Below, piece by piece: positions 8,238 through 17,678 of a stretch of 64,000 bases of DNA (positions are counted from its first letter, which is position 1; each line of letters begins with the position of its first letter). The notes beneath the pieces are model-generated. The model was not told where the DNA came from and did not search any database. It was given only the letters and a program-made list of their open reading frames with translations. Origin of the DNA: Polaribacter atrinae (lineage in GTDB: Bacteria; Bacteroidota; Bacteroidia; Flavobacteriales; Flavobacteriaceae); the NCBI RefSeq assembly GCF_038023995.1, contig NZ_CP150660.1:3098501-3162500 (forward strand), read 5' to 3'. The position numbers were made by a program, and so were the translations under genes.

Positions 8238-8414
8238 ATGAGCGTAATATACCTACTACTAACTATTAGTATTCTAGTAGCAATCTTATTTTTTATCGCA
8301 TTTATTTATTCAGTAAAAACTGGACAATTTGACGATTCTTATACGCCATCTGTTCGTATGCTGTTTGATGATGAATTAGTAAAAGATAAAAAAGAAAAAT
8401 CAACTAAAGACTAA
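8238..8414 (+). CDS. ccoS: cbb3-type oxidase assembly protein CcoS
   Basis: A 58-residue protein starting at the ATG at 8238 (MSVIYLLLTISILVA). A longer frame opens at 8178 but would begin inside the palindrome and before the promoter. One membrane segment at residues 4-24, then the family motif TGQFDDSYTPSVRML and a charged lysine-rich tail. CcoS is needed to put cofactors into the cbb3 oxidase. It is 10 bases upstream of ccoNO and first gene of the operon. Confidence 0.93.
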   Translation: MSVIYLLLTISILVAILFFIAFIYSVKTGQFDDSYTPSVRMLFDDELVKDKKEKSTKD

Positions 8415-8424
8415 ACATTAAATT

Positions 8425-10620
8425 ATGGAAATGCAACAATTTTATTACGATAATAAAATCGTAAAGAAATTTATCTATGCTACCCTGTTGTGGGGGATAG
8501 TAGGGTTTACAGTGGGATTACTACTCGCTTTTATGTTTTTATTCCCTGGGCTTACAGAAGGAATTTCATGGTTAAGTTTTGGCCGTTTAAGACCATTACA
8601 TACAAATGCCGTAATTTTTGCCTTTGTTGGTAACGCTATTTATGCAGGTGTTTATTATTCGCTACAGCGTTTATTAAAAGCAAGAATGGCTAGTAATTTT
8701 TTAAGTAATTTTAACTTCTGGGGTTGGCAAGCAATTATTGTTGCAGCAGCCATAACATTGCCTTTAGGTTATACTTCATCTAAAGAATATGCAGAGTTAG
8801 AATGGCCAATAGATATTGCTATTGCATTGGTTTGGGTTGCATTTGGTGTAAATATGATTTGGACTATTTTACAAAGAAGACAACGTCATTTATACGTAGC
8901 TATTTGGTTTTATTTAGCAACATTTGTAACAGTTGCAGTATTGCATATTTTTAATAGTTTAGCATTGCCTGTTACCTTTTTAAAATCTTATTCTGTATAT
9001 GCAGGGGTACAAGATGCTTTAGTACAATGGTGGTACGGACATAATGCCGTAGCATTTTTCTTAACAACACCTTTTTTAGGCTTGATGTACTATTTTGTGC
9101 CAAAAGCAGCAAACAGACCTGTGTATTCTTATAGATTATCTATTGTACACTTTTGGTCTTTAATATTTATTTATATCTGGGCAGGACCACACCACTTATT
9201 ATATACTTCATTACCAGAATGGGCTCAGAATTTAGGAGTTGCATTTTCTATAATGTTATTAGCTCCTTCTTGGGGTGGTATGATAAACGGTTTGTTAACA
9301 TTAAGAGGTGCTTGGGATAAAGTTAGAACAGATCCTGTTTTAAAATTTATGGTAGTTGCAATTACTGGTTATGGTATGGCAACTTTTGAAGGGCCAATGT
9401 TATCTTTAAAAAATGTAAATGCTATTGCACATTATAGTGATTGGATTATTGCTCACGTGCACGTTGGGGCATTAGCTTGGAACGGTTTCTTTACTTTTGG
9501 TATGTTATATTGGATGGTACCAAGAATGTTTAAAACAAAATTATACTCGTCTGCCTTAGCAAACGTACACTTCTGGATTGGTACTTTAGGAATCATATTG
9601 TACACGTTGCCATTGTATGTAGCAGGTTTTGTACAAGCTTCTATGTGGAAACAATTTAATCCAGATGGATCTTTAACATACGGTAACTTCTTAGAAACTG
9701 TTAGTGAAATTATACCAATGTACTGGATGCGTGCAATTGGAGGAAGTATGTATATTATAGGCGCATTTGTAATGTTATACAACATTATCTTAACAGTAAG
9801 ATCTGGTAGTAAAGTAGAAGATGAATTAGCAGAAGCAGCTGCATTAACAGTAGTACCTAAACATAGAACTAAAGGAGAAGGATGGCATACTTGGATAGAA
9901 AGAAAACCTATCAAATTAACAATTTATGCAACGATCGCTATTTTAATTGGAGGAGCAGTTCAAATTATTCCAACATTATTAGTAAAATCTAATATTCCTA
10001 CAATTAGTAGTGTAAAGCCTTATACGCCATTAGAGTTAGAAGGACGAGACCTTTATATTAGAGAAGGGTGTGTTGGTTGTCACTCTCAAATGATAAGACC
10101 TTTTAGAAGTGAGGTAGAACGTTATGGTGAATATTCTAAAGGAGGCGAGTTTGTTTATGATCATCCTTTCTTATGGGGATCTAAACGTACAGGACCTGAC
10201 TTACATAGAATTGGAGCCAAATATTCAGATAGCTGGCACTTAAACCATATGTACGATCCACAGAGTACATCACCAGGTTCTATTATGCCATCATACAAAT
10301 GGTTAATTACAGATGAACTAGATAAATCTGAGACGGAATCTAAAATGGAAGTGATGGTTACTTTAGGAGTTCCTTACTCTGAAGAAGAAATAGCAAATGC
10401 ACAACAGCATATGTTAGCACAAGGAACAGAGATTGAGCAAAACTTATATGCAGATCCAGATTTTGCTAAAAATTACGAAGCAGATAAACAATACGCAGAA
10501 GAAAATGGTGAAGCTTTTATTGAAATGAAAAACAGAGAAATTGTTGCTTTAATAGCGTACATACAACGTTTGGGGACTGATATAAAAGTAAAAGACGAAC
10601 AAAAAATAACTAAAAAATAA
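8425..10620 (+). CDS. ccoNO: cbb3-type cytochrome c oxidase, fused subunits I and II
   Basis: A 731-residue fusion. Residues 1 to about 470 are CcoN, with about 12 membrane segments and the heme/copper ligand histidines in stretches such as RPLHTNAVIFAF, WWYGHNAVAF and AGPHHLLY. A linker and one membrane segment lead into CcoO, with a single c-type heme site CVGCH at about residue 549 and the axial methionine probably in PGSIMPSY. It reduces oxygen to water at low oxygen tension and pumps protons in the inner membrane. The N-O fusion is usual in Bacteroidota. Confidence 0.95.
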   Translation: MEMQQFYYDNKIVKKFIYATLLWGIVGFTVGLLLAFMFLFPGLTEGISWLSFGRLRPLHTNAVIFAFVGNAIYAGVYYSLQRLLKARMASNFLSNFNFWGWQAIIVAAAITLPLGYTSSKEYAELEWPIDIAIALVWVAFGVNMIWTILQRRQRHLYVAIWFYLATFVTVAVLHIFNSLALPVTFLKSYSVYAGVQDALVQWWYGHNAVAFFLTTPFLGLMYYFVPKAANRPVYSYRLSIVHFWSLIFIYIWAGPHHLLYTSLPEWAQNLGVAFSIMLLAPSWGGMINGLLTLRGAWDKVRTDPVLKFMVVAITGYGMATFEGPMLSLKNVNAIAHYSDWIIAHVHVGALAWNGFFTFGMLYWMVPRMFKTKLYSSALANVHFWIGTLGIILYTLPLYVAGFVQASMWKQFNPDGSLTYGNFLETVSEIIPMYWMRAIGGSMYIIGAFVMLYNIILTVRSGSKVEDELAEAAALTVVPKHRTKGEGWHTWIERKPIKLTIYATIAILIGGAVQIIPTLLVKSNIPTISSVKPYTPLELEGRDLYIREGCVGCHSQMIRPFRSEVERYGEYSKGGEFVYDHPFLWGSKRTGPDLHRIGAKYSDSWHLNHMYDPQSTSPGSIMPSYKWLITDELDKSETESKMEVMVTLGVPYSEEEIANAQQHMLAQGTEIEQNLYADPDFAKNYEADKQYAEENGEAFIEMKNREIVALIAYIQRLGTDIKVKDEQKITKK

Positions 10621-10624
10621 GACG

Positions 10625-10792
10625 ATGTTAAAATTTGTAAAAGGTCACATGGAGAGTATTTTAGGGATAGAAATTTATCCTTTAATATCATTAATCATAT
10701 TCTTTACTTTTTTTGTCGCATTGTTCTTGTGGGTATTTACAGCAAAAAAAGAATATATAAATAAGGTAAGTAATATACCGTTAGAGAACTAA
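10625..10792 (+). CDS. ccoQ: cbb3 oxidase small subunit CcoQ
   Basis: A 55-residue protein from the ATG at 10625, four bases after the ccoNO stop, reading MLKFVKGHMESILGIEIYP onward. One membrane segment at about residues 19-41, then a short charged end. Size, position between ccoO and ccoP, and topology fit CcoQ, which stabilises the oxidase complex. Sequence similarity of this small subunit is weak across the family, so the call relies mainly on context. Confidence 0.8.
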   Translation: MLKFVKGHMESILGIEIYPLISLIIFFTFFVALFLWVFTAKKEYINKVSNIPLEN

Positions 10793-10804
10793 AAAGGAAA
10801 AAAA

Positions 10805-11710
10805 ATGAAAAAATATTTTCAATCTACAATCTATATAATCTTTGTAATTGTTACGTTTTTAGCGCTTGCAAAGTCGTTTATGGTGTACGCGAACCCATTT
10901 GATATTTATGAGAATCCATTAGTTTGGATAGCTCTAATTGGTTTTGTTTTAGTTGTTGTACTAAAAGAAATGGTAAATGTTATTGCAATTAATAAAGCAA
11001 CAGAATTAAGAAATGAAAAATTAGGTATTGTTCCAGAAGAAAGTAATGCATGGATTAAAAAGCTATTAAAATCTTGGACAAGATCTAAAGATATTGATAG
11101 TGAGCAAGAAATAATTTTAGAGCATAACTACGATGGAATTCAGGAATTAGACAATACATTACCTCCTTGGTGGGTGTATATGTTTTATGCCTCTATTGTT
11201 TTTGCAATTGTGTATTTAGTAAGATTTGAAGTTTTAGACGGAGACAACCAAATTGTAGAATATAATAAAGCCGTTGCAGAAGCAAAAGCAGCTTTAAAAG
11301 AATACAAATCTAATGCACCAGCAACAGACTTTATTACTGCAGAGAATGTTACGTTGTTAACAGATGCTAAAGATTTAGGTAGAGGTAAAGCTATATTTAA
11401 ATTAAACTGTGCATCTTGTCATATTGCAGATGGTGGTGGAGCTATTGGACCTAACTTAACAGATGAATTCTGGATTTTAGGAGGAGGTATTAAAAACGTT
11501 TTTAGCACTATTTCTAATGGTGGTAGAGATGGTAAAGGAATGATTGCTTGGAATAAAACTTTAAAGGCTGATGATATGGCTAAAGTAGCAAGTTACGTGC
11601 TTTCTTTACAAGGTACTACCCCAGCAAACCCAAAAGCAGCCGAAGGAGATAAATGGGTTGCAGAAGGGACAGAAGTTAAAGAAGTTCCTTTAGAAACAGA
11701 AATAGAATAA
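10805..11710 (+). CDS. ccoP: cbb3 oxidase subunit III, c-type cytochrome CcoP
   Basis: A 301-residue membrane-anchored cytochrome. Hydrophobic segments at about 4-28, 37-60 and 119-140 are followed by a periplasmic domain with heme motif CASCH at about residue 202 and the downstream IGPNLTDEFW pattern seen in CcoP. Proteobacterial CcoP usually has two CxxCH motifs; only one is present here. It passes electrons from soluble cytochromes to CcoO. It starts 12 bases after ccoQ. Confidence 0.92.
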   Translation: MKKYFQSTIYIIFVIVTFLALAKSFMVYANPFDIYENPLVWIALIGFVLVVVLKEMVNVIAINKATELRNEKLGIVPEESNAWIKKLLKSWTRSKDIDSEQEIILEHNYDGIQELDNTLPPWWVYMFYASIVFAIVYLVRFEVLDGDNQIVEYNKAVAEAKAALKEYKSNAPATDFITAENVTLLTDAKDLGRGKAIFKLNCASCHIADGGGAIGPNLTDEFWILGGGIKNVFSTISNGGRDGKGMIAWNKTLKADDMAKVASYVLSLQGTTPANPKAAEGDKWVAEGTEVKEVPLETEIE

Positions 11711-11738
11711 CTGGTAGTAAAAGTTAATTAGTAAATTT

Positions 11739-13160
11739 ATGGAAACGCCCAAAAACGAGCAATTTAGAGATAGTATTGGTACGATTGATAAATCTGGTAA
11801 TCGTTCTTGGGTTTTTCCAAAAAAGCCTAGCGGAAAATTTTATAAGTACAGATCTTATGTAAGTTACTTTCTGTTAATTATCCTTTTAACAGCTCCTTTT
11901 ATAAAGATAAATGGAAATCAGTTTTTGCTGTTTAATGTTCTAGAACGTAAATTTAATATTTTCGGATTTCCTTTTTGGCCACAGGATTTTTATTTATTAG
12001 TAATTTCAATGATTGTTGGAATTGTTTTTATTATTCTGTTTACCGTTATTTTCGGACGTATTTTCTGTGGATGGATTTGTCCGCAAACCATTTTCTTAGA
12101 GATGGTTTTTAGAAAAGTAGAATATTGGATAGATGGAGATAGAGGAAAACAAATTCGTTTAGATAAACAACCCTGGAATGCCGAAAAAATAAGGAAAAGA
12201 CTTTTAAAATGGTTTATTTTCTTTGTTATATCCTTTGTTATTGCCAATGTATTTTTAGCGTATCTAATTGGTGGAGATACATTAATAAGCTACATAACTG
12301 GTAGTCCCTTTGATAATATTAGTACACTAATTTCACTAACAATATTTACGTGTGTTTTCTATTTTATTTTTGCTTGGTTTAGAGAGCAGGTATGTATTAT
12401 AGCTTGTCCGTATGGTAGATTACAAGGTGTTTTATTAGATAACAAAACCATTAATGTAGCTTACGATCATAAAAGAGGAGAGAGAGAGAAGGGAAGATCA
12501 AAGTTTAAAAAAAATGAGGATAGAGAAGAGTCAGGGAAAGGAGATTGTATCGATTGTAAACAATGTGTTGTTGTGTGCCCTACTGGTATAGATATTAGAA
12601 ATGGTACACAATTAGAGTGTGTAAATTGTACCGCTTGTATTGATGAATGTGACCACATGATGGAAAGTGTTGGCTTACCAAAAGGGTTGATAAGATACGA
12701 AAGTGAAGAAAATATTGAGAAAAAGAGACCTTTTAAATTAAATGCAAGAATTAAAGGGTATTCTGCTGTCTTATTTATTTTAGTAGGAATTTTAATAGGA
12801 ATGTTGTTTTTAAGAAATGATGTAGAAGCAACTATTTTAAGATTGCCAGGACAATTATATCAACATAAAGAAAATAACATTATTAGTAATGTATATACAT
12901 TTAAGGTTATTAATAAAACAACCAAAGATATAAATGATGTAAGTTATAAAATACTGTCTCATAAAGGAACTATAAAATTAGTAACGAATCAAGATTTTAG
13001 TATTCCAAAGCAAGGTTTAGCAGAAGGAACCTTATTTATAGAGATAAATTCAGCAGCATTAAAAAAAGATAAAATAAAGTTAGAAATTGGTGTTTATAGT
13101 GGAGATAAATTAATAGAAACTACAATAACCAACTTTTTAGGACCTAGAAGTTACAAATAA
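11739..13160 (+). CDS. ccoG: Cytochrome c oxidase accessory protein CcoG
   Basis: A 473-residue membrane-bound polyferredoxin. Five to six membrane segments, an early CGWICP motif at about residue 109, CIIACPYGRLQG after the central segments, and two 4Fe-4S ferredoxin motifs CIDCKQCVVVCPTG (about 270) and CVNCTACIDECD (about 294). The C-terminal part is an Ig-like domain typical of CcoG. It is proposed to reduce copper for assembly of the cbb3 oxidase. It starts 28 bases after ccoP. Confidence 0.94.
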   Translation: METPKNEQFRDSIGTIDKSGNRSWVFPKKPSGKFYKYRSYVSYFLLIILLTAPFIKINGNQFLLFNVLERKFNIFGFPFWPQDFYLLVISMIVGIVFIILFTVIFGRIFCGWICPQTIFLEMVFRKVEYWIDGDRGKQIRLDKQPWNAEKIRKRLLKWFIFFVISFVIANVFLAYLIGGDTLISYITGSPFDNISTLISLTIFTCVFYFIFAWFREQVCIIACPYGRLQGVLLDNKTINVAYDHKRGEREKGRSKFKKNEDREESGKGDCIDCKQCVVVCPTGIDIRNGTQLECVNCTACIDECDHMMESVGLPKGLIRYESEENIEKKRPFKLNARIKGYSAVLFILVGILIGMLFLRNDVEATILRLPGQLYQHKENNIISNVYTFKVINKTTKDINDVSYKILSHKGTIKLVTNQDFSIPKQGLAEGTLFIEINSAALKKDKIKLEIGVYSGDKLIETTITNFLGPRSYK

Positions 13161-13168
13161 ACAATATT

Positions 13169-13615
13169 ATGAAGATTAATTGGGGAACAGGGATTGTTAT
13201 TGCAATAGTAGCTTTTATGAGTTTTATTTTATACATGGTGATTACTATGAGTACAGATAATACTTATAGCTTTGATTTGGTTACTGAAAATTATTACCAA
13301 AAAGAGGTACACTTTCAAGGAGAAATTAATGCAGAACAAAATGCATTAGAATATAAAGATAAAGTAACTATTCAGAGAACAGTAGATGGTTTAAAAATAG
13401 AATTTCCTAAAGAGTTTTCTCCAAAAGAAATTAAAGGAAAAGTGTTCCTATATAGACCGTCTAATAAACAATTAGATTTTGAAATACCTATTTCAATCTC
13501 TAATACATATTTGCTCGTGCCTGAGAAACGTTTATTAGATGGTCGTTGGAACATTAATTTGGCTTTCAAATATAAGGATAAAGAATACTTAATTAAAAGA
13601 GAAATACAGTATTAA
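13169..13615 (+). CDS. ccoH: FixH family protein (CcoH), cbb3 assembly factor
   Basis: A 148-residue protein with one N-terminal membrane segment (about residues 7-26) and the FixH pattern LVTENYYQKEVHFQ near residues 37-50, then a beta-rich periplasmic domain. CcoH/FixH stabilises early stages of cbb3 assembly. It follows ccoG by 8 bases and shares one base with the next gene (TAATG). Confidence 0.9.
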   Translation: MKINWGTGIVIAIVAFMSFILYMVITMSTDNTYSFDLVTENYYQKEVHFQGEINAEQNALEYKDKVTIQRTVDGLKIEFPKEFSPKEIKGKVFLYRPSNKQLDFEIPISISNTYLLVPEKRLLDGRWNINLAFKYKDKEYLIKREIQY

Positions 13616-14313
13616 TGTTTTTATCGGCAATATTATTTGGGTTATTAGGTAGTTTTCACTGTGTTGGTATGTGCGGTCCTATAGCTTTTATGTTGCCAAT
13701 TGATAGAAAAAATACAACAAAAGGTTTTTTTCAAATTTTAAGTTATCATTTAGGAAGACTTATTAGTTATAGCCTTATTGGATTGTTGTTTGGGTTTTTA
13801 GGTAAAGGGTTTTATTTTTTCGGATTTCAGCAACAACTATCTATAATAGTTGGTGTTAGTATGATCTTGATGGTTCTTTTCCCTAAGTTCTTTTCAAAAG
13901 TAAATTTTTCTAAGGGCATTAATAAAGTTATTTTTAAAGTAAAAAATGCATTAGGTAAAGAATTGAAGAAGAAAAGAACTGATACTTTTTTTACTATCGG
14001 TTTTTTAAATGGATTTTTACCCTGTGGTTTGGTTTATATGGCTGTCTTTGGTGCTTTAGCAACTACAAATGCTTTTTCTGGTAGTTTATATATGTTTTTA
14101 TTTGGTTTGGGTACTATTCCTTTAATGACTTCTGTTGTTTATTTAGGTAATTTTACCAAAGGTACTTTTAGAAAAAAAATTCAAAAAGCAATACCGGTTG
14201 TCGTTGTTTTTATTGGAGTCTTATTTGTGTTAAGAGGTCTTGGCTTAGGAATTCCTTACGTATCTCCAGCCCCTGTTTTAGATATTATAGATGCTAATGA
14301 TGTTTGTCACTAG
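13615..14313 (+). CDS. Sulfite exporter TauE/SafE family membrane protein (cbb3-linked)
   Basis: A 232-residue integral membrane protein with about six segments. Hallmarks are GSFHCVGMCGP near residues 11-21 and GFLNGFLPCGLVYMA near residues 128-142, which place it in the DsbD-like TauE/SafE group often found at the end of cco clusters. The conserved cysteines and context suggest copper or electron transfer for oxidase assembly; sulfite export is not implied. The start overlaps the ccoH stop by one base. It ends in TAG, showing that amber is an ordinary stop here. Confidence 0.85.
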   Translation: MFLSAILFGLLGSFHCVGMCGPIAFMLPIDRKNTTKGFFQILSYHLGRLISYSLIGLLFGFLGKGFYFFGFQQQLSIIVGVSMILMVLFPKFFSKVNFSKGINKVIFKVKNALGKELKKKRTDTFFTIGFLNGFLPCGLVYMAVFGALATTNAFSGSLYMFLFGLGTIPLMTSVVYLGNFTKGTFRKKIQKAIPVVVVFIGVLFVLRGLGLGIPYVSPAPVLDIIDANDVCH

Positions 14314-14463
14314 TAATTTTGCCTTTTTAATTTTCGTTGTATTATTCTTAAAAGTAGTAGCTTAAGTAAGATATATATAACTAATTGAGTAAAAATTTTA
14401 AGTTGAAAAGTGTTTTCTATAAGAAAAAGAATATATTTGATATCTTATAATACTTTTCCTTTA

Positions 14464-15447
14464 ATGAAATTAAATTATGTAAAATATTGTTTACTGTGTT
14501 TTTTGTTTTTTTCTTTAAAAAACTATACACAAGAAACATTACCAATTTATCAAGATTACTTATCTGATAATGTGTATTTGGTACATCCATCTGCAGCAGG
14601 TATTGGTAATTCTAGTAAATTACGTTTTACGGCAAGGCAGCAGTGGTCTGGTATACAAGATGCACCTGCTTTACAAACTATAAGTTTCCACTCTAGATTT
14701 GGTGATGAAATGAATGCAGCGTATGGTTTTGTATTGTTTAATGATAAAAATGGGTATCATTCACAAAAAGGAGTACAAGGTACGTATGCGTATCACATAC
14801 CTTTAAATGATAATGGTAATTATTTTGAACAACTATCTTTTGGGTTGTCATTTACTTTTGTTCAAAATCAATCAGATCAAAGATCATTTGGTAATGATGA
14901 TGTTGCTGCAATTATTCAAAGTTCTAGTTATTACAACTCAGATTTTAGTGCTGCTTACCATAGAGGAGGATTCTCTTCTTACTTTACTATTAAGAACTTA
15001 TTACTAACGGCTAAAAATAATTTAAATGTTTTAGAACCTTTAGATTTAAGAAATTATGTTTTTTCTGCTGGATATTATTATGATAAAAATTATTACTTTC
15101 AATTAGAGCCTTCGTTTATGTTACAGGTAAAAGAAAGTACAGGTCAAAAAATTGCAGATTTTAATATTAAGGCATATAAAACACTTAATAATTATCAGTT
15201 GTGGTTAGCTTTATCTTACAGAAGAAGTTTTGATGCTAATTCTATTAATAATTCTCAATTTGTATCTCCAATACTTGGATTGAATTATAAAAACGTAATG
15301 TTTTCATATACCTATACAAACCAAATAGATAGTGTTGTTTTAACAAATTCTGGCTTTCATCAATTAACTTTAGGTATTAATTTATGGACTAAAGATAAAA
15401 CTTGGCGTAGTATGCCAAATATTAATAATTCATTTATTGGTTTCTAA
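14464..15447 (+). CDS. PorP/SprF family type IX secretion system membrane protein
   Basis: 327 residues from the ATG at 14464; an upstream ATG at 14410 is in frame but gives no better signal peptide. Signal sequence KLNYVKYCLLCFLFF ends near residue 22. The mature start has the family motif LPIYQDYLSDNVYLVHPSAAG, followed by beta-strand repeats of an outer-membrane barrel of PorP/SprF type. Such proteins serve T9SS cargo or adhesins (SprF with SprB). No partner adhesin gene is visible, so the specific role is open. The gene overlaps convergent murI by four bases. Confidence 0.88.
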   Translation: MKLNYVKYCLLCFLFFSLKNYTQETLPIYQDYLSDNVYLVHPSAAGIGNSSKLRFTARQQWSGIQDAPALQTISFHSRFGDEMNAAYGFVLFNDKNGYHSQKGVQGTYAYHIPLNDNGNYFEQLSFGLSFTFVQNQSDQRSFGNDDVAAIIQSSSYYNSDFSAAYHRGGFSSYFTIKNLLLTAKNNLNVLEPLDLRNYVFSAGYYYDKNYYFQLEPSFMLQVKESTGQKIADFNIKAYKTLNNYQLWLALSYRRSFDANSINNSQFVSPILGLNYKNVMFSYTYTNQIDSVVLTNSGFHQLTLGINLWTKDKTWRSMPNINNSFIGF

Positions 15448-16241
15448 AAATCTTTTTCAGTTACCGTTATTGAATTCCCTTTACTAGAAACTAAAGTTTC
15501 TAAAACGGCTTTTTCTTTATTTATAAAAAATTGATGTACACTTTTTTCTTTGCTACTATTAATTAGTAAAAATTTTTCTAAGATATTTTTGGTTTGTCTT
15601 GCAACTGCTTGACCAGAATCTATAATTTGAATTTTATTACCCACCATTTCCCTAATTTGTGGAATTAAATAGGGGTAATGTGTACAACCTAAAACTAAGC
15701 AGTCTACGTTATCTTTTATTAAAGGATTTACATAAGAAAATAACAATGTATTCATCTCATTAGAATGCAGTTTACCGCTTTCTATAAGCTCTACTAAACC
15801 AGTGCCTATTATTTCTTTGCGTATAATTTTTTGATTGATAGTATGCGATGTTTTCTCAAACAATTCACTATTTAAAGTGCCTTTGGTGGCAAGTATGCCA
15901 ATGATATTGGTTTTGGTTTGTAATGCTGCCGTTTTAATAGCTGGTTCTATGCCTATAAATGGAACATCATATTTTTCTCTTAATACTTTTATTGCATTGG
16001 TTGTTGCAGTATTACAGGCTACAATTATTAGTTTACAATTTTGCTTTAGTAAAAATTCAGTGTTTTTAATGGATAAATCAATAATCTCCTGTTTGCTTTT
16101 TTCGCCATAAGGAGCATTTTTACTATCTGATAAGTAAATAGTATTCTCTTCAGGTAAAAGTGCGTTAATTTCTTTCCAAATAGAAGTACCACCCACACCA
16201 GAGTCGAATATGCCAATAGAAAATTTATTAGGTTTTACCAT
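15444..16241 (-). CDS. murI: Glutamate racemase
   Basis: A 265-residue enzyme with the N-terminal SIGIFDSGVGGTS motif and the two catalytic cysteine motifs VACNTAT (about residue 74) and VLGCTHYP (about residue 184). It makes D-glutamate for peptidoglycan in the cytoplasm. It is the last gene of the minus-strand envelope cluster, separated from ompH by a strong terminator, so it may have its own promoter or depend on read-through. It overlaps the end of the convergent porP-like gene by four bases. Confidence 0.95.
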   Translation of the reverse strand: MVKPNKFSIGIFDSGVGGTSIWKEINALLPEENTIYLSDSKNAPYGEKSKQEIIDLSIKNTEFLLKQNCKLIIVACNTATTNAIKVLREKYDVPFIGIEPAIKTAALQTKTNIIGILATKGTLNSELFEKTSHTINQKIIRKEIIGTGLVELIESGKLHSNEMNTLLFSYVNPLIKDNVDCLVLGCTHYPYLIPQIREMVGNKIQIIDSGQAVARQTKNILEKFLLINSSKEKSVHQFFINKEKAVLETLVSSKGNSITVTEKDF

Positions 16242-16255
16242 GTTCTGTAAAAATA

Positions 16256-16284
16256 AAAAAACCTACTGAATTTCAGTAGGTTTT
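16256..16284 (-). terminator. Terminator between ompH and murI
   Basis: Near-perfect palindrome with arms AAACCTACTGAA / TTCAGTAGGTTT flanked by A and T runs, 24 bases after the ompH stop on the minus strand. It can act in both directions. Confidence 0.85.
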
Positions 16285-16308
16285 AATTTGTAATATTAAG
16301 TAGTTTTA

Positions 16309-16815
16309 TTAAAAACCTAATTTAGCTTTTACAGCATCAAATAAGTCTTCACCTTTTTTAACTAATAAACCTTTACCTACAGAAGCGTCTAAAACATAAA
16401 CTACATTTTTAGAGGCAGCTACAGCATCGATTGCAGTTTGAGCTTTTTCTATAATTGGTTGTAACCCTTCATTTTGTTTTTTCTGCATATCTTGGTAAGC
16501 AAATCTTCTTGCTTGTTCTATTTTTGCAGCTTCTTGTTGTAATTCTTGAGCTCTTTGATCATTAGTCTCGTTTGTTTGACCTTTAGACTCAGCAACATAT
16601 TTTTGTCTTGTTGCTTCAATTTTCTTTTCCATTCCTGTAATCTCATCTTGGTAAGTTTTACCAAGCTTCTCCATGTCTAATTTTAGGGTCTTAGTTTGAG
16701 GCATTTCTGCAACTAATTTTTCAAAGTCTATATGACCTATTTTTTGTGCATTTGTAACACCTGCTAGTCCTAAAGTAAATACAGCGATTAATAGTAACGA
16801 TTTTAAATTTTTCAT
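16309..16815 (-). CDS. OmpH/Skp family outer membrane chaperone (second copy)
   Basis: A 168-residue periplasmic protein. Signal peptide of about 23 residues ending ...GVTNAQ, then KIGHIDFEKLVAEMP and a long charged coiled coil (about residues 45-125), as in Skp. Skp holds unfolded outer-membrane proteins for delivery to the BAM complex. It lies 19 bases downstream of a second ompH gene and of bamA, a standard Bacteroidota order. Confidence 0.93.
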   Translation of the reverse strand: MKNLKSLLLIAVFTLGLAGVTNAQKIGHIDFEKLVAEMPQTKTLKLDMEKLGKTYQDEITGMEKKIEATRQKYVAESKGQTNETNDQRAQELQQEAAKIEQARRFAYQDMQKKQNEGLQPIIEKAQTAIDAVAASKNVVYVLDASVGKGLLVKKGEDLFDAVKAKLGF

Positions 16816-16834
16816 TCTTGTTTTAATTTAATTA

Positions 16835-17614
16835 TTATTCTTGTTCTTCTTTTTGTTCTTCTTTTTTCTTTTTTAGAGCTTCTTTCTTGGCTCTTAACAA
16901 CGCTCTTTTAGCTTCTCGTTCTTGTAAAAGTTTTTCTCTTTTTTCAGCTATTAATTTCTTTTTTGCTTCTACATCTGCAATTCTCTTTGCTTGTGCTTCT
17001 TCTTTTTTTGTAATAGCTTCTTTTTGTCTATCTGTTAACTCGTTTTGAGGAGCCAGATTTCTCTCTTCTCTCTGTTTGTCTTTTTCTGCGATTAATCTAC
17101 TTCTATCTATCGTTGCCAAAACAAGGTCGCTAATATCGTATTTTTTATTTGAATATAGCATTACCAAGTCACTAGATTTATCAAAAACAAAGTCATAATT
17201 TTTTCTTAAAGAAATACTTTGTATTGCATTGTAAACTTGATCTTGAATTGGTTTTACCAATTGTTTTCTAACAGAAAACATATCTCCATTTGGTCCAAAG
17301 TATAAAGACTCTAGTCTTCTTAATTCTACTTGCTTTAAACTAATTTCTTCTTCTTTTTCTTCAATTAAATCTTTTGTTAGAATTGCTTTTTCGTTTGCTA
17401 AATCTGTTTTTAAGATTTCTATATGTCTAGCTTGTTCATCTAATTTTTTTCTCCATTTTGCAACTTTAGCATCAAGGGTGTTTTGCGCATCTAGATATTC
17501 TGGAACATTTTCTAGAATATATTCCATATCTATATAAGCAATTAATTGATTTCTTTGTGACCAAGAAAATGTAACACTAAGAAAAAGAACGACTAATAAA
17601 AATATTTTTTTCAT
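16835..17614 (-). CDS. OmpH/Skp family outer membrane chaperone (first copy, long)
   Basis: 259 residues, longer than usual Skp. Signal peptide to about residue 19, then LIAYIDMEYILENVPEYLDAQ and a coiled-coil Skp body to about residue 170. The last 70 residues are an extreme lysine/glutamate-rich helix (KREKLLQEREAKRALLRAKK) ending in KEEQKEEQE. The tail is extra to the Skp fold. The gene follows bamA by 64 bases and is probably in the same operon. Confidence 0.92.
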   Translation of the reverse strand: MKKIFLLVVLFLSVTFSWSQRNQLIAYIDMEYILENVPEYLDAQNTLDAKVAKWRKKLDEQARHIEILKTDLANEKAILTKDLIEEKEEEISLKQVELRRLESLYFGPNGDMFSVRKQLVKPIQDQVYNAIQSISLRKNYDFVFDKSSDLVMLYSNKKYDISDLVLATIDRSRLIAEKDKQREERNLAPQNELTDRQKEAITKKEEAQAKRIADVEAKKKLIAEKREKLLQEREAKRALLRAKKEALKKKKEEQKEEQE

Positions 17615-17678
17615 TTGTATAATGTATTTAGAAAAAACCGTGCCAAAAAAACTTTTCCTTTACAAAGTTACAGTTTTA

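Noticed and set aside
9453..9914. 153-residue ORF antisense to ccoNO
   Set aside because: It lies wholly inside the well-supported ccoNO gene on the other strand and has no domain or signal pattern.
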